This document shows, piece after piece, positions 11,135-25,771 of a stretch of DNA of 59,500 nucleotides. A program made the position numbers and the translations under genes. The stretch lies in NCBI GenBank assembly GCA_012295275.1, contig CM022665.1, forward strand, positions 9,942,976 through 10,002,475, read 5' to 3'. Position 1 is the first letter of the stretch; each line of letters begins with the position of its first letter. A model generated the notes under the pieces. It did not search any database. It saw nothing but the letters and a program-made list of their open reading frames with translations, and was not told the DNA's origin. The DNA is from Chrysomallon squamiferum. Taxonomy: Eukaryota > Mollusca > Gastropoda > Neomphalida > Peltospiridae.

Positions 11135-12846
11135 TTACACATAAGAAAATTTTTCAGTCCAGTCATTTTCTTTGCTAGAATTACATCCTCTATCAAGATC
11201 CTCAGGTAAAGATAAACCACAATTAGTCACACCCTGTCCTTTATAAATGTATTTATGATTGGTATTACATGAATTGTTGATTTGACTATTTTCACATTCA
11301 GATTGTACAGAGGTAGAATTATCCTTCTCAGCAATCCTCAGCTTGTCTGCACCTGGATCAAAAACGTTTTTAAGGTTGGAAACACTCCATGGTAAATTTT
11401 GTGAAGATTTAACTTTTGTTTTTCTCCTGCTGATTGCATGAGAAGTGTTGGCATTTGATTCAAAAGTGTCAATGTTTTTTTTATATGATCGTTCCTTTCT
11501 GACTGGACATTCTGCCTGATTTGTGTCTGAAATGACAGGAATTTTTCTACAAGTCCTGCTACTGTCTGGTTCATCTTGTTCAGACGTTTTCTTTTGCTCC
11601 TCATATAACTTTAAAGAATCATAATAAATCTTTTTAGGATCTTTTGTTAAAACTACATATTCATCAGGTGGCTCTGCTTTTCTTTCAGCAGAACTATATT
11701 CTTTTAAAGATTGTTCATACAGTTCTTTTGCCCGCAGGCTGGCTTCCTTCTGTCTCATAGCTTCAGGAATTTCAACATTTAAACCTTTCTCAAGGAGAGA
11801 TTTCCTGTGCAGTGCTTGAATGTAAGTAGGTGGTTTTGGAGGTCTTGCAGAGGGGACATCATTCTTTTTCCCTTCAGGATTTACAAATGCTTCAGGATTG
11901 ATTTTTGACAGTCTTTTGTAATGATGGGAATTGAATGTGTCCTCTTTACCCATAGAGTTCTGACTGGACTCAAGTCTGTTTCTTTGAACATTTCTAACAG
12001 AGGATGTCTCACTAGCTTGTGCAAGTGATGAAGTTCTCTTTATTCCTTTTTCAGTAGCAAACTGTCTCAAGACAACATTAGGAGGGGGTGACCCCAAAGA
12101 AGTATACTTTGCAAGTTCTTTTTTGCCTCCTTTATCTTTTTCATGTACCTCTTCTTCTGAGTCCCTGCGGTAATATGATACAGCAATGGGAGGTTTACTT
12201 GTTTGTGATATTACAGTGGCATCATGCTGAACCAGAGGATCCCGGTTTATTGTTTCTGTGTTTTCATTCTTATAATCCAGGGACAATGTAATTGTCCAAA
12301 TGTCAGCTTGATCCTGGCTTTTATGATTACAACCTGTGGCATCATTTGATAGCTCTTCAGGAGTATCTGGCAAACTGCCTTCAGAACTGATGCTCATTTG
12401 AGAACTTGACTCTGTATTGAGTCTGAGTTTGACTTTGGACTTTTTCTTTGATTTTTCTTCATCACATTTGTCACGGATGTCCGAATTATAAGGTTTTTCA
12501 GTGATCTTGTCTCTGTCATCACTGGACATGTCAGGTGTGATTGACAAACTGAAATTAAGATATCCTTCTGTTTGTGAAACTGAGGACGGCTGTTGGTAGC
12601 CATCAAAGCTACCATTATCAGATGTATACTGAAGAGGTGATGGACAAACTGGATTTATAGATTTTTTTATTTTCATCTCACCCTCTACTTCTTCTTCATT
12701 CAAAAGCCCATCACTCAGCATTAATCCCGAATCGTGGCTGAGATTTGACAGCTGGCTGTTTCCTTGCTGTGTGATGTTATCAACATCAGAAAACAGATCC
12801 CGATCCACAAGACTTTCAACTGAAGAATCATCATGTCTCAGATCAT
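11135..12846 (-). CDS. ARHGAP20: ARHGAP20 terminal coding exon 14 (disordered tail)
   Basis: 1712 bp, phase 1 in, ending in TAA. Its 570 residues are Ser-, Lys- and Asp/Glu-rich with no globular domain. Notable are a Pro-rich PPKPPTYIQALHRKSLLEKG, a possible SH3 ligand, and a Tyr-containing helix-prone block (ELYEQSLKEYSSAERK, then KKIYYDSLKLYEEQKK). One large last exon for the tail is typical of ARHGAP20 and TAGAP relatives. Confidence 0.9.
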
Positions 12847-15800
12847 CTGAAAAAATAAAACAAAATAATAATAATACACTAGAAACAGCTATTCACATTA
12901 CAAAACATGTTTTCTTACATATTCTCAAGCCAGTATTTAAAAGGAAAAAAGGATAAATTAATTATCTTCTTCAGCAGCATTATTAATTTTTATAAATCTC
13001 ACTGATTTTGCATTTTTGATGTATATGAGGGGAATCAGATGTACCATAAAAATTGTAAAGTTTATTTTGATTATAATAACCTGAGGAATATTCTTACATA
13101 TTATGGCTACATGGTTACCATGGCAATAAGTATTACATAGCTATATAATTGAAACAACATCAACAACAACTGTACTTACTGGGCAAACTGTTTAAACTGT
13201 CAGTGTCAGATGATTCACTGATGAAGGAATTTTCAATATATTCATCAAACATGCGTAGAATACGTGATCCAAATATGTTAACAGCCTTTTCTATTAGATA
13301 CTGTACTGGTTTAGTTGGTGATAATGCAGTTAGATCATGACGATTCTTCTGAATAAGGATGCTGGGTGCTATGCAAATTGCAACATTGACACTGTTCATC
13401 TGGTTTTCATTGCTATATTTTACCACATGGCAAAGCATGCATATTAGCAGCTTCAACAACTGTATATTGGCCAAGGGTAACCTCTGTAACAATCTGCAGA
13501 AATAAATGAATAAATATATGAAGTATTCTTGCTTGTTAGCCTAAGCAATTTAAAAAATAAATAAAAAGAATAAATAAAACAAAATATAAACAAATAACAC
13601 ACATCGAAATTGTATTCATTTATACTATGCCAAAAATAAAATACTTCTTAATTTTAAAGATGACTGAATGAAAATTAAAAACATAGTAACAATAATTAAC
13701 AGTGGCTCTCAGGCCTGTTGTAGTATACAAGGTAATAAAATTAACAAAATAACAGTAATATAAAACTACTTCTGTATCCATTAGATCATAACAAATTTAA
13801 ACATTAAAATGTTTTGCAATCCAAGAAAGGATAATCCATTTGGCTATTTCTTATTTTGACCAGCACAAAGCATTTTCTGTTTAGGACACTTGACATAAAA
13901 AAGATTCTTTACTACTATAACGAGCAGAGATGAAATGGCAACATTGAACTTCCTCTTTCTTTTTATTATTATGATTATTTAAAAAAAACTAACTTATTTA
14001 AGCTCTTTGCTGCTAATGCATTTTGCCATCTAAATGGCAAAAACCTAAACTATGGTACAAATAGACAATATCCAGGCACTCTACTGAACTGATATCTCTG
14101 ATGAACACTTGCTATCATACAGAGCTGATGATTGTGCTATAACTTACCAAGCAGTGTCAGGTAAGGTAAAAATAATGCCCAATTGTTAGTAAATGTTCAT
14201 ACCAAATGTATCATCAGTGAGAACATCAATAAACAAAAACTGATTCATTCTACTCAATACTTTTCTTCAAAACACTATCTGTATTTTATTGTTTTTTAAC
14301 CCTTCTTTTATAATAACACCAACTCATCATCTATTAGTACTTTTTCACAAATCAACTTTAGCGTATTTCTCTTACTTAGGACATGAAATGATGCCAAGAC
14401 TCAACTGACATGGAATCTAATATATTATTTTCTCTAAATTGAAGAAATGCTTGATGTAGCATATCTGATATAGAAAAGTTGTTACTTAGCATTGCATTTA
14501 ATGTATAATGTATAATGGATAGATTAATTCTTAACTGACTAATTCCAAACACACAAACAGGTTTGTTTGTATTCTGTATAAACAAATTCTTTATCTTTCT
14601 GAATTTCTTCATTGTTTTGTTAAATAATAATTGCAAGTTATATACAATAATATAAATATTATGTATTTATCTTGATAAAGTTCATTCCACATCAAATCAC
14701 CCTGTCTAATTTTGCAGAAAATTGGTATTAAGTGTAACTGGGGCTGAAGAAGCTGATATTTCCACTTTTAGCATGATCAGACATTATTTCGAGATGTTAC
14801 ATCTTTAATCTAGCCTAATCAATAAGCTTAACAATTACCCCATGCATACTATGATGCCATATTCAATACTCTACAAACCCATACATTTTGTCACTTTTTT
14901 CCTATACTGAATTATGACTTTTTTTCCAAATCTACTCTGAAAGTACTTAGGTAATGATAAAAACAGATCAAAGTTTTAATTACGCATAAGTTCGAAGAAA
15001 TGATGATATACTTAAGCTAATTTAAAACTGTTAAGCAGAAGATGAACTTGCCAGTAATAAATGCAGTTAGAATTGTTTTCATCTCAAAACCAAACAGAAA
15101 TCACAAACATAATAAACGTATGGAATAAATACAATGATTTTTTTTTTTTTTAGAAGAATTATGATTATTTAATTTCCCCACCCCATGGTTTAGGTGCAAC
15201 AACATATTATTAGGAATGTTAAGATCTGTTTTATTGGTTTCTACTTTTGGATATGTCTATTCTAAATTCATCCATTTGGAATTCATCTAATAAGACTGAC
15301 ACCTAACAGATTAGGTATGAAAAACCAGTTATGTGAAGATCCATTAAAAATAATTATGAATATTCAGAAAACTTTTTTATTTATTTATTTATTTATTCAT
15401 TTATTCATTTTAATAATTCTACAAATAAAAATGTATGAGGCAGAAGAAAAAAATATTGGTAACTGTAATTTGCAATTCCATTATGGAGTAAAGTTCAGTT
15501 TACTTATATCAAATTTAATCTAGACCAATAAAATGTAAATGCAAAATTTCTATAAAAATATCATTTTGTTAACCATTTTAATTTAAAACTGAATAGACAG
15601 TAATAATAATAAACTACTGGTTTTGATACAAACATTATTCTCAAATGATACTGGCATATCAAACTATATGTCTGCACAGTATTATTCTGTTGGATGTTTT
15701 CCATATAATTTAATCTTTTCTGCAGTTGTAAAATTAAATATCTTTAGAAAAATATATTCTATAAGGCTATTTTTGTAATTAATTTAATATTTATGTGTAT

Positions 15801-16533
15801 ATCAAACCTTAAGATTAATATACACTTGTTATCTCGAATGTCATGTATGGTCTCAAATGAAATATTTTACATATATTTTGTATGTTTTCCTTAATTCTGA
15901 AGAATGCTTCTTGATAAATTGTTTTTTATAAAAACCCATGAAAAAGCTTTTTTATTTTTGTCTTTCCTTCAGTCACTGTAGACCAACTGTGCAGTATTTG
16001 TAGCAAGCTATGTTGTGCTTTAAATTATAACATCAAATATCTGTTTTCTTTATAACAGACTAATTAACCGTTCTGATATTATCAAATGAAAATAGTTTAA
16101 TCCACTTAATACAGGTGGTTCCAAACCATGCCTATGATAAAAAACCAATAAGACTAAAACTAAATATGGAGAAATATAGAAAAAACATGACAAGAACGTC
16201 ATTTAATTGTAGTAACACTTAATCCTAAATTGTATATATATACATTAGGATTATATATATATATACACAGATTAGGATTATGTGTTATTACAATTGAATG
16301 ACTTTCTTGTTATGTTTTTAAGAAATATTCCAAAAAATATATATAAATATGTTTCTTGAGTCATCTAGTGGGAGAACCAAAGAACACTTCCAAGCATTAT
16401 TCAGACTGACTTTGTTATGAAAAGAGAATTCATGGGACAGAATGCCAGTTGACAGTTACCAACTTTTTCCAGAAATGCTGAAGTTAAATAATTTTATTAA
16501 TTCTGTTTTCAATGATGTGTATATGTGTATATC

Positions 16534-16564
<31 letters not shown>

Positions 16565-18739
16565 ATGTATGTATGTATGTATGTATGTATGTATGTATAT
16601 GCATATGTGTGTGTGTGTGTGTGTGGATGTTTGTGTATATATATATGTCTGTATATATATGTATATATGTATGCATGTGTGTGTGTGTGTATACATATAT
16701 ATATAAATATTTGTGCATGTGAGTGTGTGTGTGTGTATTGATATGTATATGTGTGTGTGTGTATTTATATATGTGTGTGTGTGTGTGTGTGTGTATTTTT
16801 ATATATGTGTGTGTGTGTATTTATATATATATGTGTGTGTGTAAAGTGGTGTAATGAGTACATAATAAGATCTTACTGTCGTGTTTTTTCAAGTTTCTCT
16901 TCAGAGTCCTCCATTTCTCCAATCTCCAGCCACTGTGCCATGTATTCATCAATCAAAAGGCTCTTTGGAATGGATCTAAGATAATCCTTTATTGAAAAAC
17001 AAAATATAATAACACAATGAAACAAGTTCATATTTATGTTAAAGTACATTAATATTTACCTTTTCACAATACAATATATGAAAAGAAAGTAAGTTTATTT
17101 TTTATTTAATTCTGTCATAACTGGAACATACATGATAAAAGCAAAACAAATTTTAATGACATTCAGTTCTGCAGAGTCCAGTGTTCCAGATAATAGCAAG
17201 AACAGCCTTTAACTGTTTACCTCCATAGTTTGTGGAAGATAGGTTGGATTCCTTAGCTGCATTAACTGATATCTGATCGATTATCAAAATATTTTTTTTT
17301 ATTTTTTTATTTTTTTTAAAATATTTACTGCACTGCAACACTATCATTATATAATGTTTTTTCTATTTATTTGAAGTAATATGATTTTTTAAATAATAAA
17401 AGTAACTAACATGCAGTTTCTTTATCCTTTTTTTAATAGCTTTTGGGAAATTCTGTGGAAAATAAAGAACAAATCAGTAAGATAATTCAGATTAAATTCT
17501 CACCTTGAAGATGGCTCCAATTGTCAGGGCAGAATAATTTTCAAGGTCGACTAACTCGCCATTGTCCAGCTTTTCACGAAGAACTTTTACTTCACAAAAA
17601 TTAGCTGATTTGCGGAGAAACCCTTCCATCCTGGCTCCTTTTATGTAACAGACTTTCAACATATCCTGAAACAGAGTTGTAAAATAGTAACAATAATACA
17701 GCTAATGTAAAAATTACTGCACTAATAATGGTAACATGTATGTAATACAGAGATAAAAACAGCTGCATAAATACTATAAAAATAACAGTACACATATCAC
17801 GTATAAATAATAATAACCACAAAAGAAGAGATATACAATAAATAAATCAAAATACTCAGAATGTACAAATCACAAATGAAATACTCAGGTAATTTACGAA
17901 TTAACAAACTAAAAGAAAATAATAATAATATAAAAGAATGTGTCAGTCTCACAAAATGAATCACATGTTGGAAAAAGTTCAAAAATGAGTTATTGATACC
18001 ACTTGAAAGAGTAGCATTTCTGCTTTCTTATGACATGTCATGATAGAAGATCTATCAATTCTAACTGGAGATATGGCATGGCAAACATTGGGATTTAGAA
18101 ATCTTAAAAGTATTCAGTTTATTTTTGGATATTTACTTTAATTACTTTGGACAGTTCTTGGTGAAATTTGGCCAACTGAAAGGTATCAATATTGACATGA
18201 TATTCAGCTATTAAAAATACCATATCTTTATTGAAAAGAAAAGATCATTTAAATATTTTGTAGTTACTACCATTGTTAAGAAAAACTATGAATCTACACT
18301 TCCATTACACTTTGGTTTGTATGAACAAGCTGGCTTAAATTAGTCCAATCAAGGCTTTTTCTTGATACTGTATTAAAAAATAAAAACAATGCTTGTTAGA
18401 TTAATTAACAATATAATTAAATATTCCTATGTAATTACCACCAATATTACTAAAAGCAAAAGTATGTTACTCTATTGTTGCTAATTAAAATGGGCAGATG
18501 AGTGTTTTTATGTAATTATGCATGGTAAGACAGGCTTAGATCTGCACAGCATCATACCTTAATTCAGATGGACTAAATTTGGAGCTTTTAAAAACAGAAA
18601 CATTCTCATTTTGACACATCCAAAAAACTACATTTACTCAAAATGTGATCTGCCAACTTTTGACTCATTCTGTGAAACTTTGACACAAATACTCAGGAAA
18701 TGTTAAAAAAATATATATAAATAAAAAAATTAATAAATA

Positions 18740-18770
<31 letters not shown>

Positions 18771-18866
18771 TAATTAAATTAAATTAAATTTAAAAAAAAA
18801 CATACTTGTATAATATACACACAAACACACACACACACATATATACATACACATGTATATACACAC

Positions 18867-18899
<33 letters not shown>

Positions 18900-21800
18900 C
18901 CATAAAAACAAATAATCGGGTAATATAAAAAATTGTGATTTCCACTGCTTATTTTGAGAGATTACTAGCTCTGAAAAGAGTTGAAGAAATTAAATTGTCA
19001 TGTTTTTCTCTGTTGTCTGTATAACAAAAGGAAACTATCTTAACTGATTTATGAGTAAAAGGTTAATTTTTATAAGGCTCTTAATATTATCTACAATTTT
19101 ACCCTTAGCATTGCAGTTATATTAATACAAGATGCCACAAAGACAAGAATCTAGAAGAGGAAGGTGGTGAGGAAGGATGTGGTCTTTGTTCTGTACTAGG
19201 AACATTCATAAAATATACTTTTATAAAAGGATATCACACGCAACAATATTGTTTTATTTATGTATATATTTATGTTATTATTTTGTTCTTATGTGTACTT
19301 TATAAATGCATGCATATGTATGTGTGTGTATGTGTTTTGTTGTTGGAGGAAGGAGTGGCTAGGGACAATAATTAATCAGATTTAAAATAACTTCTTTTCT
19401 TGTAAAAACAGAATTAGTAATGATAATTAGAATCAGTTTCCCATGGTAAACAAAAGCCAGTATCTAACTTTCACTTTTTCATTTATAATTTTCAAAAAAA
19501 AACCTAAATAGTAATATATAAATAAATTTAAAATTACACATACACTTATTTTTTCTTTCTGTATATTTAAAATTTAGAAGACTAAAAAATAAAGATTTAC
19601 CATGTCCAGTCAATAGTGTGAATAAGAACAAAAAATGATAATAATAATACAAAATGATAAAGAATATCCAGATACAAAATGATGTTATGAGAACCTCCAT
19701 CCTATCACACATTATTTTATTGTCATTGTTTATTATCAACAAAGTCTGGTAATCATTAACAAGTGAAATAACAAAATGTGCATAGACAAGTTGTACATAT
19801 CACCAAAGGAGTAGTTTAAATTATTTTGGAATATATTAATTCAATCAATCCTTCTTTGTCAAGTAAAAATTATTTCTGACAGAAGTTCAAAATATGTCAT
19901 GTTGCCCAAATATGCATATAAATCTCTATTTATCATGTCTCACTGTTAGATGAGCCTGTCAGATAATGTCAAAGACAACAAATTTTTTGTCAAAATAAAC
20001 ATCAAACAGGAAATAAAACTGAAGATTAGTGATGCTTAGGACAATAAGACTTAGCTTCTTTAATTGGTAAAATACATTTTGAAATTCAGCATGGAAACAT
20101 TAAGTAAAAAGAAACAACAAGGAAGACAAAGAGAGTCTAGTGTATGGGACATGATAAAATGTGTTGTTTCTTCAGACTGAAATAATTCAAGTGGTCCACA
20201 TGAAAATAGCCACAGGTAATAAAACCAAAACCAGGAACAATAGCATAACTGTCTTAGTTTTACTACTGCAGTCAGTATGGAAAATATGAATTTGAGTGTG
20301 TGCACATGTGTGTATGTGTGTACATGTGTGCATATATGTGTGTTAGTGGGTCTGTATGCATATGTGCATCAGTGTGTGTTCTGATTGATGATTTTCAAGT
20401 ATATATGTTTGCTTTATTTATAAACTGATCATTAACTTAAAAGTTATATCCTATATACAAGAAGATACTTGCAGTATTATGACACATCATTATAGTAATT
20501 AGATTAGAAATATATTAGTAAAGAGAAAAAAAAAACATTGACTGAAGTTGCAGTATTTGCATTATAAAGACCAGTTACATCATGAAACATAAAAAGCCAG
20601 ACAGTTACTAAATTTATTATCACAAACAAGACAATGTTTAAATTTAACCATAAGAATGCCAACACAATTTTCACTTTGAGTGTTAGATGATTTAAAAGAT
20701 TTTCAATTCAATGTTAAATACAAAAATATCCAAACAGATGTTGATTTAAATTCTAAGGTATCACATGAAAAAAATACTCCACACCAAAAAATTGTTTACC
20801 AAAAATCTGTGTTAATTCCTGCACTAAACCACAGTCTTAACAGTATTAGCACCTTAGGATAAAAAAATATCTTGTTTAAAAATAGCCTTTATATGGTGTT
20901 AACAAACTGCTTGCTTTTATTTTCTAAATAAAACACTGAAACAATTAAACTAACATTAGAACTGTAATGTTTAAATTATTCAAAATTCTAAAAGATCAAT
21001 TTATTGAACTTATATAAAAAATATGAACTAACAAGAACTAGAAATAATTATAGGACCAAGTAAAAAAGCTTAGTTTGAGATAAGGACTGTTTATTTTATT
21101 TTTAGTTAAGAACTAACATTTGATTGTATCTGTCATAAATTTTGTATTTTACATTACATATGTGTAACATGCATTCATTGGTACCTAATACATATTATAT
21201 GTGCAATGTATATGTCCATTCTTGTCTACATGAGAAGGTATCTATAATATGCCTTTGCATGGTATTTCATATCATTAGCTGAATAAAAGAATGTAAATTT
21301 ATTTCACTGTAGTTCAGTTTTTTGTATAATAAATATGTGAGATGTAACCAATGTGACCATTTGAAGACCTGCTTCTAGTAATTAGCAACAAGGCACTATT
21401 TCACTGGTTCCCACCAAATACAGAGACACACTGTTTGCAGTTCTAACACATTAAAAAGTGCATTTCAGAGGATGTAACCTTTAGTTAATTATGCCTGAGA
21501 TAAGCACGCTTACTATATCATACTTAAAGAGTATAAAATAAAATGTTTAAACTTACAATAACTGCTTTTGCTGGATTGTACCCCTCAGTGCACACAGCTT
21601 CTAATGGATGACCAAAAAGCTTTCCCACTGGAACTGAGCCACCACTTTCTACTGGACTCACAACAGCCAAGGATTTATCTTCACGACTTCGTCTGTGAAA
21701 AATCTGCAAAATGGCTGGCCTTCTGTGTCTTTTTGTACCACGTTGATTAATATAATCTGAATAAAAAAACAACAGAAAATACATTAATTCCAATGTGTAA

Positions 21801-24800
21801 TACTAAACTAACATCTTTGTGAATACAAACAATAATTATATTCTTAAAAAAACAGAAAGATATAATAATAACAACAACAATAACAACTTTAAAATAAATA
21901 ACAGTAATAAAATTTAATATGAATTTCTATGAATTTTAATTTTTGTTTTTTTGAAAACTTCTGGGACCAGTTATCTATGATATCAACCAAAAGGCCAAGA
22001 CTGTTAGTGCTGCTGAATCTGCTAATAGTAATTCAACTGACCAATCTACCATCTTATATATGTTAAATCTTTCAAGCAAATGTATCACGGGCATATAATA
22101 CTGGAGGCTGGATTTTTTACCAAAGAGTTTTAATGCTTTTACAAATGAGAGTACCATTTCAGCAAAATTAACTGTAAATATTTTTGACCTAGAGATCAAA
22201 TTATGAGCTATGTTGAAGCTTAAGCAAAACCTGCAAAGCCAGAAAGTGATGGTGTTGTCCTTTTATGCATTTCCAATAAACTCTGAGTAGAAATTGGTAT
22301 AAGACTGACTACTCTGTTAGTGAGATAGGTCAGGAACACTTAGTGGTTCAAATAAAGAGAGAGAAATGCATATCATGTGAAAAATTAAAATGTGAAATCT
22401 TTCTTATTTACTATTATTTTATAATAACATACACACAAAATAGTGACACAAATCAATATAATTATGTACTGCTTAATAAGTTTTTGTTATTTAACTGTTA
22501 TTACTTTTATTACAGATTTTTATAGAAAAACATTAAACTAGTTATAAAGACTTGCTTGTTATTTTTCCATACAGATAACACTAAAATTAACCCATTGCAT
22601 GCACACTAAGGGCTACTTTTTTCAGTTAGCAACAATGGCTTTTTTATATTTGCCTTTCCAAAGTCAGGAAACTGGATAAGGAATATTGACTGGGACAGGA
22701 TTGGTCTAATGGGCATCTTGACAATAACTAAACCAGCAACCTATAAGACTTAACATTGTCATCTAACAACTAAACTAGTCCATACACCTAAACAATAAAA
22801 ATGGAATAATGAATATTTTTGCAAATATATTAGCTTATTGAAATTATTAATACACACTCATTCACAGATGTTTAAAAATTATTGAATCTAAGGATTAAAC
22901 TTGTGGAACTATTTTAAAAGAATGATATTTTGTGTGCAGCAGGCTGAAATCTCACCAGACAAAAACCCCAGTGATATACAGCAAAACAACAACAACCAAC
23001 ATGAAACAATAAATAAAAATAATAAACAAATGCTATGAAACCACAAAATAACAGTAAATAACATGAAATAACAATAACCAGATCAAACAAACACAGAACA
23101 AACAGCAAGAAAAATTTGAGAAAAAAAGCAAGTAACAGTTCAGAACAGCCTCTGATTTGGTCAAACTGTATACAGACAACCTAAGTGAAAGGTTATTTAC
23201 TTCAAGGCTGACATGGCAGTCTATTGTTTTTACCCTGCCTGGGACACATGACTCTATACAGACCATCGTCATGACCACGTATCTCAAATGCCGACTTTTA
23301 TTTATGTGTTTGTCTACTGTCTGATGGAGGCAGTAAGCAAAAAGTCCAGCTATGCTCTGACGTGTATGTTCCTCAAGACAATTAGCAAAAAATGTCCCCA
23401 TTGTTGTTGAACAAATTTGCCTGAGGCACAGGGTCAATGCCATGCCAGATGGAAGGAAGCAAGTGACTGAACAGTTAGGCATGTAGGAAATTCCAGTTAC
23501 TTTCCCTCTGTGCCAAGAGCCAGATCTAGACAAACACTCAGAAGGACAGGAAGAACCATTATGAAACACAAATGTGTTGGGTTCTTCAGTATTAATGTGT
23601 TATATTAAATTTAAAATGTAATAATTATTTTTTTGAAAAATCTAATATTTGAGATTAGTGATGCTCTATCTCTTCATGGAAAACAATAAATAAAAAATAC
23701 TGACAGTGATAGAGAGACAGAAAGAGAGAGATAAGGGGATTTTAAAGCTTGCAATAAAATCTAACCAATTATATAATTATGCATATCTGTTCTGTTATTT
23801 TTCTTTTTATATATTTGTTGTGGTTTTGAAGGATTTGTATTTCATTTTATTTTATTTTTTTTGTTTGAGATTGAAGTGATTTAAAAATCTATGATAGTAC
23901 ACAAATTACCTTGTCCACGTTTGCTAGTTGACTTCTTTCGCTTGAGAAAAAATTCACACTTCGAATTAGACTCCATTTCCGTATATGGCTCACTTTCAAT
24001 ATCTCCAGATGAACGCAAATGACTCTGCTTGATTGCATAAGGATTTTCATGTCCTGAAATTTAACAAAGACTGGTTATTATTATAAAGAAAAATAACAGT
24101 GATTTAATTGGATATTTAATTTTTGTGATGGTTGTAATCATGAATTATATTCTGATCTTAATGTTTATTTGTTTGTTGTTGTTTGTTTTATAAAAGTTTG
24201 AGTTAATCTGCTTTGGATTTTGATCCTAAAACTATTTTAATTTCACATTTGAACATTATATGAATATTATGAATCAGCCAAAAGGTAGTATAAAGTATTT
24301 GAATGAGATGGATATTGATTAACAATTTGAAACACACACACATATCAGTTGGAAATGTTTAGTCTCTATTTATTTATGAAACAAATTTTGTCTTTATTAT
24401 ATCAACAATAAATAAATCCAAATAAATATAAACTTAGATTAAATCCCAAAACAAAAATCAGCAGTGATATTATAAACTGTTATAAATTTGAAAAAAAGAG
24501 AGTTGAAAATAAAATTGAAATAAAAAAGCAGCTCAGAACTAAAAAAACATTAACAAAAACTGGCCTAAATGTGTTTTAAAAACTAAAATAACATTTTTGG
24601 CCATGATTTTTTTTTTTTTTAATGGACATATACACAGAACTAAACACATACCGTATATACTTGTGTATAAGTCGAATTTTTGGGAGACTATATTAAGGTA
24701 ATATTTTGGGGGTCGACTTATACATAGGTAATGCTTTTGTAGCTGTTGCTGAAGAGTCGCCATTTTGACTATGTTTTTTGCTACAGGATGCATCTAAAAT

Positions 24801-25721
24801 AATCGCGGTCTTTCAGCTTTTCAAAATTATAATTTTATCGTATAAAAAATTTTGAAAAATTAAATAACAAAACCAAATATGAATGTAAAACATGATATTC
24901 TTCCGTTTAATGACATAAAAATACATTTTAAAGCGAGAAAACCGTCAGTACGGCGTTATGCCTTATGGCGTCTTGCAGTGATCTAGGAATGCAGACTTCT
25001 CTGCCAAATTGCACTAAATATCGGTCCTAATTTCATAAACAAAACTCACTTGTGTAATTGTAAAGAATTTGGTGAAATAATATTGCAGTCGTCATTAATA
25101 TCCACTACCAACAAATCGAAAACAAACTAAATTTCTATAAACGTTCTGCAACAAAAATCAGTTCAACTTCTCGCCATATTTGTTATTCTAGTCGGTTGCC
25201 AAGTGCGCGAAGCCTTGGCCAATTAGCGCGCTAGGAATAGTAAAGAATTTGGTGAAATAATATTGCAATCGTCATTAATATCCACTACCTACAAATTTTG
25301 TAAATCATAGAACGGCTAAATATAACGGTAAGTATAATGGAGACATCTTAGACCTATTACATTAAAGAGATACTATTTATGATACATTTAGTCTATAACT
25401 TGTGTAATACATGAATTTACGTTATTATGGTATGTTCGTACAAGTTACAGCTCGTGCAAGTTATGTTACAGTAGGCGTACAATGTAGGCCTTCATGGCAC
25501 TGTCACACTGGTCTAAAAATAGTGACGGTGCCTGGAATCTACAGTCGACTTATACACAAGTAATACCTAAAATGACGCAATTTTTGGTCTTAAAATACAC
25601 ATCAACTTATACATAAGGTCGCCTTGTACACAAGTATATATGGTATTTCTTTTTACTAATTCTAATCTTCCAAATTCAGATCCAGCTGTAAACAAATTAT
25701 AATAGCAGCTAAATAATAATA

Positions 25722-25771
<50 letters not shown>

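Larger units (their letters stand above)
13494..16876 (-). other. ARHGAP20 intron 12
   Basis: 3.4-kb intron. It contains a large near-palindrome at 16181-16320 and a long GT/GTAT compound microsatellite that ends about 34 nt from the 5' splice site. More complex stretches near 14000-14200 and 14690-14900 may be old interspersed repeats. No exon is seen. Confidence 0.7.
17666..21556 (-). other. ARHGAP20 intron 10
   Basis: 3.9-kb intron, phase 0. It holds an AAT array (18731-18770), a CA/TA compound array (18815-18900) and a GT-rich degenerate stretch (20296-20376). No exon was recognised. Confidence 0.7.

Noticed and set aside
11338-12615. Other open frames on both strands inside the ARHGAP20 last exon
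   Set aside because: They are shadows of the real reading frame, which is fixed by phase with the RhoGAP exons and by family similarity.
16442-16984. Several overlapping long open frames in both strands (Cys/Val/Tyr or His/Thr/Ile-rich)
   Set aside because: They are translations of GT/GTAT/TA simple repeats, not genes.
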